Below are positions 59,661 through 64,000 of a stretch of DNA of 64,000 bases, piece after piece; the stretch's first letter is position 1; every line of letters begins with the position of its first letter. The notes under the pieces were generated by a model. It had not been told where the DNA came from, searched no databases, and worked only from the letters and a program-made list of their open reading frames with translations. The translations under genes were made by a program, and so were the position numbers. Source of the DNA: Butyrivibrio sp. INlla21. Its GTDB lineage: Bacteria; Bacillota; Clostridia; Lachnospirales; Lachnospiraceae. The stretch spans positions 1-64,000 of the forward strand of contig NZ_FPCC01000003.1 of the NCBI RefSeq assembly GCF_900116875.1, written 5' to 3'.

Positions 59661-61766
59661 TTATTTCTTTTCATCGTCTTTCGAGCAGATAAATCCGCAA
59701 TCCTGATTACTGCAAACAAGCTTGTTGCTCTTTGCGACCATAAGACTTCCGCACTTGGGACATTTCTTGTCGACAGGACGAGCCCATGACATGAAGTCAC
59801 ACTCGGGATTATCGATGCATCCGTAGAAAATACGACCTTTTCTTGTACGTTTCATTACAATGTCTTTGCCGCACTTAGGGCATTTAACACCAATCTTCTC
59901 ATAGTAAGGCTTGGTATTCTTACACTCCGGGAATCCGGGACATGCAAGGAATTTGCCGTGAGGGCCGTATTTGATAACAAGATTTCTTCCGCAAACCTCG
60001 CAGATCTCGTCAGTAACCTCATCCTGAACCTGTATCTTCTCCATCTCTTTTTCAGCTGCACTTACAGCTTCTTCAAGGTCGGGATAGAAATTCTTTATAA
60101 CAGTCTTCCACTTAACATCACCCTCAGCGATTCCGTCGAGAAGCGCCTCCATGTTGGAAGTAAAGTTAACATCGACAATCTGAGGAAATGCATCCATCAT
60201 CATCTTATTAACGGCCTGTCCAAGCTCTGTTATGTAGAGACTCTTGTTTTCCTTGGTAATGTAATGTCTTGCCATGATAGTAGAGATCGTCGGAGCATAA
60301 GTAGAAGGTCTGCCTATTCCGAGTGCCTCAAGGTCATGAACAAGTGATGCCTCTGTGTAATGAGGAGCCGGCTGTGTAAAGTGCTGATCTGATTCAAATG
60401 AGTCAAAAGAGAGCTTTGAATCGGCATTAAGATTGGAGCTGATTACATTCTTCTCAATCTGATCCTCATCATCTGTATATACATTTAAAAATCCGTCAAA
60501 AACAGTCTTGGATGCGGCAAGTGTAAAGCGATGCTCTCCCGCATCGATCTTAACTGAAGTTGTCTCATACTTGGCAGCAGCCATCCTGCTTGCCATGAAG
60601 CGTCTCCAGATAAGCTGATAAAGTCTGAACTGGTCTCTTGAAAGGAAATCTTTGACTTTAACCGGTGTCTTATCAACATAAGTAGGTCTGATCGCTTCGT
60701 GTGCATCCTGGATCTTAACGTCCTTTTTCTTTGAAACGGATCCGTCCGCAAGATACTTATCTCCGAAGTTCTCTTTGATATAATCATTAGCCGCAGCCAC
60801 GGCTTCATCAGATACTCTGGTTGAATCGGTTCTGAGGTAAGTGATAAGACCGACTGTTCCTTCACTTCCAAGATCAATTCCTTCATAGAGCTGCTGAGCA
60901 ACTCTCATAGTCTTCTGAGTTGAGAAATTAAGAGCCTTGGATGCCTCCTGCTGAAGAGTTGATGTAGTGAAAGGAAGCGGAGCCTTCTTGGTTCTCTCTC
61001 CCGTCTTAATATCGGAAACCTTATAGCTCTTGCCCTTTAAGGAAGCGCAGATAGCATCAAGCTCTTCTTTGGATTCAATCTCCTTCTTCTCGTTGCCCTT
61101 GCCGTAATAGTGCGCAACGATAGGCTTCTTTTCTCCCGCAATATCAAGTTTTACATCAAGTGTCCAATATTCCTTGGGAATAAAAGAATCGATCTCTTCT
61201 TCTCTGTCCGCGATTATTCTAAGAGCAACAGATTGAACTCTTCCTGCGGAAAGACCTCTTTTGATCTTGGACCACAAAAGCGGAGAAATGCTGTAACCAA
61301 CCATTCTGTCAAGGACACGCCTTGCCTGCTGAGCATCGACAAGATTCATATCGATGTCTCTTGGGTGTTTCATAGCTTCTTTTACCGCATTTTTGGTGAT
61401 CTCATTAAATGTGACTCTCTGGATCTTGGCTTCGCCCTCTTTTAACTTAAGTGCGGAGATAAGATGCCAGGAAATAGCTTCTCCCTCACGGTCCGGGTCG
61501 GTTGCGAGATACACTTTGTCGGCTTTCTTAACCTGCTTACGAAGTGCCGCAAGAACGTCTCCTTTACCGCGGATAGTAATATACTTGGGCTCAAAATCAT
61601 GCTCGATATCTACGCCCATCTGACTCCTCGGAAGATCTCTGACATGTCCGTTGCTGGCCGCAACTTCATATCCCGAGCCGAGGAATTTCTTTATAGCCTT
61701 AACTTTTGTCGGTGACTCAACAATAAGAAGTGAATTTTTCTTTGATACTGGTTTCTTAGTTGCCAT
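59661..61766 (-). CDS. topA: DNA topoisomerase I
   Basis: TopA (701 residues) relaxes negative supercoils. It has the TOPRIM domain (SLLIVESPTKVKAIKKFLGS, then YLATDPDREGEAISWHL), the catalytic tyrosine in VGLITYLRTDSTRVSD, and three C-terminal four-cysteine zinc fingers (CEVCGR ... CPGFPEC, CPKCGK ... CIDNPEC, CPKCGS ... CSNQDC). ATG at 61766 matches the family start; a TTG nine codons upstream is less likely. It forms a single-gene unit with its own promoter and terminator. Confidence 0.97.
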   Translation of the reverse strand: MATKKPVSKKNSLLIVESPTKVKAIKKFLGSGYEVAASNGHVRDLPRSQMGVDIEHDFEPKYITIRGKGDVLAALRKQVKKADKVYLATDPDREGEAISWHLISALKLKEGEAKIQRVTFNEITKNAVKEAMKHPRDIDMNLVDAQQARRVLDRMVGYSISPLLWSKIKRGLSAGRVQSVALRIIADREEEIDSFIPKEYWTLDVKLDIAGEKKPIVAHYYGKGNEKKEIESKEELDAICASLKGKSYKVSDIKTGERTKKAPLPFTTSTLQQEASKALNFSTQKTMRVAQQLYEGIDLGSEGTVGLITYLRTDSTRVSDEAVAAANDYIKENFGDKYLADGSVSKKKDVKIQDAHEAIRPTYVDKTPVKVKDFLSRDQFRLYQLIWRRFMASRMAAAKYETTSVKIDAGEHRFTLAASKTVFDGFLNVYTDDEDQIEKNVISSNLNADSKLSFDSFESDQHFTQPAPHYTEASLVHDLEALGIGRPSTYAPTISTIMARHYITKENKSLYITELGQAVNKMMMDAFPQIVDVNFTSNMEALLDGIAEGDVKWKTVIKNFYPDLEEAVSAAEKEMEKIQVQDEVTDEICEVCGRNLVIKYGPHGKFLACPGFPECKNTKPYYEKIGVKCPKCGKDIVMKRTRKGRIFYGCIDNPECDFMSWARPVDKKCPKCGSLMVAKSNKLVCSNQDCGFICSKDDEKK

Positions 61767-61811
61767 TACTGTAAATACAACCCCTTCATACAAAATTTAC
61801 TCACGTTCTTA

Positions 61812-61840
61812 TTAATAAACATTTTAAGAGTTTTCGTCAA
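61812..61840 (-). promoter_or_regulatory. Sigma-A promoter of topA
   Basis: Minus strand TTGACG (61835-61840), 17 bases, TATTAA (61812-61817), about 45 bases before the start codon. Confidence 0.7.
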
Positions 61841-61869
61841 CCCTAAAATTTTAAGATTGTTGTTATACA

Positions 61870-63018
61870 TTACAGACCGGCTGCAAGATGATGCCGTGTT
61901 TTCTCCTCATACATCATTCTGTCGGCATGATCTATGAAGTCTTTGATCTGCATCTTACTGTTGCGCTTATAAGTTGCAATTCCTGTACTTACGGAAAGAT
62001 CCATCTCACCTTTATTGCTCCATTCGATCATGGATACCGCATCCTTGATCTTATCAACACGCTCTTTTAGTATCTTTTCATCGGAAATCGGAGTTACAAC
62101 GCAGAATTCGTCTCCGCCGAATCTTCCGACAACAGTATCGTCATCAAAAGTTTCTTTTAATATATTCGCGATAGCGGATAAAACTTCATCTCCGGATCTG
62201 TGTCCGAATCTGTCGTTAATAAGCTTAAAGTAGTCAATATCTACCATAATAACGGAAAAAGACTTAAATACGCTGTCGTTAACCGCTTTTTTAAGAGCCT
62301 TGTCGATTCCTCTTCTGTTAACCACGCCCGTCAGATAATCCATGTTGACGTCGCATCTTTGAACATAGATAAACAAAATAAGGAAAGCAAAGACCGTTGC
62401 CGCGTAAGCAAAATTAATGCCTGTAATAATAAATTGCGAGATTATGCCGACGCCTACAATAATGGGCAAAGCAAGAAGCGGCGTTCTGTATACCGATATA
62501 ATTGCGTTTCTGTAATAAATAATATACGCAAGAATACAGATACATGCCATTGCATGGAAAACAAGTCTTATATAAAAGAAATTACCTCTGTGGTAGCCTG
62601 CAAGATCATAATAAAAGAACCAATTTAAGCTAAACAATGTCGAAACGGTGATGATAAAGAAATTGCTGATAGCGTACGCCTTAACGGGCAATATAAAAAA
62701 GCCGCTAAGGTCGTCGGTCAGCTCGTCTTTCTTAACGAAACAATCGATATAATGGATTGCGAAAAGAAATCCGAAGGGATCCAGTGCGAATATAACGTAT
62801 GTGGCAAATTTAGAAAAGCCTGTAAACGTACCGCCCACAAGCGTGCCTACATCAATAAGAGCTGAGGCAATAACAAGTATGGCCAAAATTCCTATCAATC
62901 TGGTAAAACTTAAATTTGATTTGGATTTTCTATCATTTTCCTGAAAGACAAGAAGCATCATTGCCAATGAAAATGTGTAGATATTGATTACCAAATCCCC
63001 TAAACAAGCCATATTCAT
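61870..63018 (-). CDS. Membrane-bound diguanylate cyclase (GGDEF protein)
   Basis: The 382-residue protein has about seven N-terminal hydrophobic helices (residues 8-220) and a C-terminal GGDEF domain (DYLTGVVNRRGIDKAL, VDIDYFKLINDRFGHRSGDE, then RFGGDEF with GGDEF at 301-305). The active-site residues are intact, so c-di-GMP synthesis from GTP is expected. The usual inhibitory RxxD site reads D292-x-x-T295 and is missing, so product feedback at that site is unlikely. The membrane part would sense an unknown signal. It is a single gene with a good promoter. Confidence 0.92.
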   Translation of the reverse strand: MNMACLGDLVINIYTFSLAMMLLVFQENDRKSKSNLSFTRLIGILAILVIASALIDVGTLVGGTFTGFSKFATYVIFALDPFGFLFAIHYIDCFVKKDELTDDLSGFFILPVKAYAISNFFIITVSTLFSLNWFFYYDLAGYHRGNFFYIRLVFHAMACICILAYIIYYRNAIISVYRTPLLALPIIVGVGIISQFIITGINFAYAATVFAFLILFIYVQRCDVNMDYLTGVVNRRGIDKALKKAVNDSVFKSFSVIMVDIDYFKLINDRFGHRSGDEVLSAIANILKETFDDDTVVGRFGGDEFCVVTPISDEKILKERVDKIKDAVSMIEWSNKGEMDLSVSTGIATYKRNSKMQIKDFIDHADRMMYEEKTRHHLAAGL

Positions 63019-63080
63019 ACATCTACCCCACTGTTATATGAATATCATATCCATCCTTCTCCCAGATAAACCCATAAACA

Positions 63081-63109
63081 TTTTTACTACGAAGAAGAAA
63101 AAATATCAA
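63081..63109 (-). promoter_or_regulatory. Sigma-A promoter of the GGDEF gene
   Basis: Minus strand TTGATA (63104-63109), 17 bases, TAAAAA (63081-63086), about 62 bases before the start codon. Confidence 0.6.
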
Positions 63110-63137
63110 GATGCCATTTTCACTTTATGCAAATAAA

Positions 63138-63171
63138 GCCACCAGACCCCATCGGGGTCAAGTGGACTTTT
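63138..63171. terminator. Terminator between hypB and the GGDEF gene, possibly bidirectional
   Basis: GACCCC (63145-63150) and GGGGTC (63154-63159), extended by CCAC/GTGG across a small internal loop. On the minus strand it is followed by CTTTATTT (end of hypB transcription); on the plus strand by ACTTTTT. It lies about 70 bases after the hypB stop. Confidence 0.65.
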
Positions 63172-63232
63172 TGCAGAATTTATAAAAATTGTATAAACAA
63201 AAACACTTGCTATTAAAAGTGACCGCAATCCC

Positions 63233-63901
63233 TTATCTGATGCTTTCTTCTATGTTTTCCGAAAGCCACTTTGCCCATTCTTCCATGCCTTCGCCTGTCT
63301 TGGCACAGATGGGAATGATCTTAGCCTTAGGATTTCTCATATGTATGTTCTCTTTACATTTTTCAAGATCAAAATCAAAATATGGCATCACATCGATCTT
63401 ATTTATAAGAACAACATCACAGATTGAAAACATCAAAGGATATTTAAGAGGCTTGTCGTGTCCCTCGGGAACCGAAAGGATCATGGCATTCTTGGTGCTA
63501 CCCGTGTCAAACTCTGCGGGACAAACAAGATTTCCGACATTTTCAAGTACGGCAAAATCAATATCCTCGACACCGAGTTCCTTAATGCCCTGTCTTGTCA
63601 TATCGGCATCAAGATGACACATTCCGCCTGTATGAAGCTGAATTGACTTAACGCCCGTCTCCGCGATCTTGATAGCATCAACGTCTGAATCGATATCGGC
63701 TTCCATTACGCCGATCCTGTATTTGTCTTTTAATAATTCGATCGTTCTTGTAAGAGTCGTTGTTTTTCCCGATCCGGGTGATGACATCAGATTCAAAAGA
63801 AATGTCTTACTTTCTTTAAGCTCGTTTCTAAGTTTCTGCGCATCCTGATCGTTATCTTCAAAGATGCTTCTCTTAACTTCAACCACGCGTATGTTACCCA
63901 T
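63233..63901 (-). CDS. hypB: Hydrogenase nickel incorporation GTPase HypB
   Basis: The 222-residue GTPase delivers nickel to the [NiFe] large subunit with HypA. Seen: the P-loop at residues 40-48 (MSSPGSGKTTTLTRTIELL), the metal-binding GGMCHLDADM (C95, H96), the guanine-specificity NKID (VVLINKIDVMPY), and AVLENVGNLVCPAEFDTG. Neither an N-terminal CxxCGC motif nor a His-rich stretch is present, so it lacks the storage and high-affinity sites of some homologues. It lies about 47 kb from the ech-hyp operon. AAGGAG overlaps the stop of the upstream gene. Confidence 0.96.
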   Translation of the reverse strand: MGNIRVVEVKRSIFEDNDQDAQKLRNELKESKTFLLNLMSSPGSGKTTTLTRTIELLKDKYRIGVMEADIDSDVDAIKIAETGVKSIQLHTGGMCHLDADMTRQGIKELGVEDIDFAVLENVGNLVCPAEFDTGSTKNAMILSVPEGHDKPLKYPLMFSICDVVLINKIDVMPYFDFDLEKCKENIHMRNPKAKIIPICAKTGEGMEEWAKWLSENIEESIR

Positions 63902-63912
63902 TGCTGTCTCCT

Positions 63913-64000
63913 TTATGAAAATAATTTTTTCTTTCTTTCTATCATCTCGTCAATCTGCTCCATATAAAGCTTAATATCCTTGACGTTATCGCACCTCTCT
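63913..64000 (-). CDS. C-terminal end of an unidentified gene upstream of hypB, cut by window edge
   Basis: The frame open to base 64000 encodes ERCDNVKDIKLYMEQIDEMI followed by ERKKKLFS and a stop at 63913-63915. It ends 11 bases before the hypB start and its stop overlaps the hypB ribosome site, so it is co-transcribed with hypB. hypA would be expected in this place, but the visible 28 residues do not look like the HypA end. The family is not recognised. Confidence 0.6.
   Translation of the reverse strand, partial: ERCDNVKDIKLYMEQIDEMIERKKKLFS

Noticed and set aside
63019-63232. Possible c-di-GMP riboswitch before the GGDEF gene
   Set aside because: The spacer lacks the conserved GEMM core; it is explained by a terminator, a promoter and a short leader.
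1-64000. CRISPR arrays, tRNA or rRNA genes, prophage or defence genes
   Set aside because: Reading both strands showed no regularly spaced direct repeats, no tRNA- or rRNA-like stretch and no phage or defence gene; apart from the IS edge the window is core-genome in character.

Overview
The window reads as a chromosome segment of a motile, anaerobic, low-to-moderate-GC Firmicute, most likely a Lachnospiraceae of the Butyrivibrio/Pseudobutyrivibrio type. This is inferred from gene content and order (no taxonomic search was possible): an uninterrupted codY - flagellar/chemotaxis - rpsB/tsf block as in Bacillus and clostridia, a CheC/CheD/FliY type of chemotaxis, MecA and CodY, and a six-subunit energy-converting [NiFe] hydrogenase of the kind known from rumen butyrivibrios. 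Every convincing gene lies on the minus strand, so the window is described from high to low coordinates in the direction of transcription.

Region 64.0-58.7 kb: the end of an unidentified gene and hypB (GTPase for nickel insertion), a membrane-bound GGDEF protein with its own promoter, topA (good promoter and terminator), and codY (good terminator).

Region 58.5-20.9 kb: about 40 genes for flagellum and chemotaxis. First unit: flgB-flgC-fliE-fliF-fliG-fliH-fliI-fliJ-motE/ylxF-fliK-flgD-(TIGR02530 protein)-flgE, closed by a strong terminator at 44.49-44.53 kb. After a 359-base AT-rich spacer with paired copies of one 11-base motif, the second unit runs flbD-motA-motB-fliL-fliM-fliY-fliO-fliP-fliQ-fliR-flhB-flhA-flhF-flhG-PilZ protein-cheB-cheA-cheW-cheC-cheD-small membrane protein-fliA-fapA-131-residue protein-DUF6115 protein-MltG-like protein, closed by a terminator at 20.81-20.86 kb. 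Two sites matching the sigma-28 (FliA/SigD) consensus lie inside the block, before fliK and before the 131-residue protein. cheY, cheR and flagellin are not in the window. FlgE (1036 residues) and FlgD (293 residues) both carry unusual internal repeats.

Region 20.7-16.3 kb: rpsB-tsf, minC-minD-minE and an OhrR-type peroxide sensor, each unit with a recognisable terminator or promoter.

Region 16.3-5.8 kb: a CsoR/RcnR-family metal sensor with a His-rich N-terminus, directly followed by a tight operon echA-B-C-D-E-F and hypF-C-D-E. This couples ferredoxin oxidation to H2 production and ion pumping, and supplies the Fe(CN)2CO part of the active site. EchE ends right after its last CxxC motif, so no maturation protease should be needed, and none is seen.

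Region 5.8 kb-1: mecA, rluF, ligA-metA (metA with the glutamate typical of acetyl-CoA use), a small coiled-coil/Tudor-like protein of unknown role, and at the edge the 5' end of an IS1182-family transposase gene.
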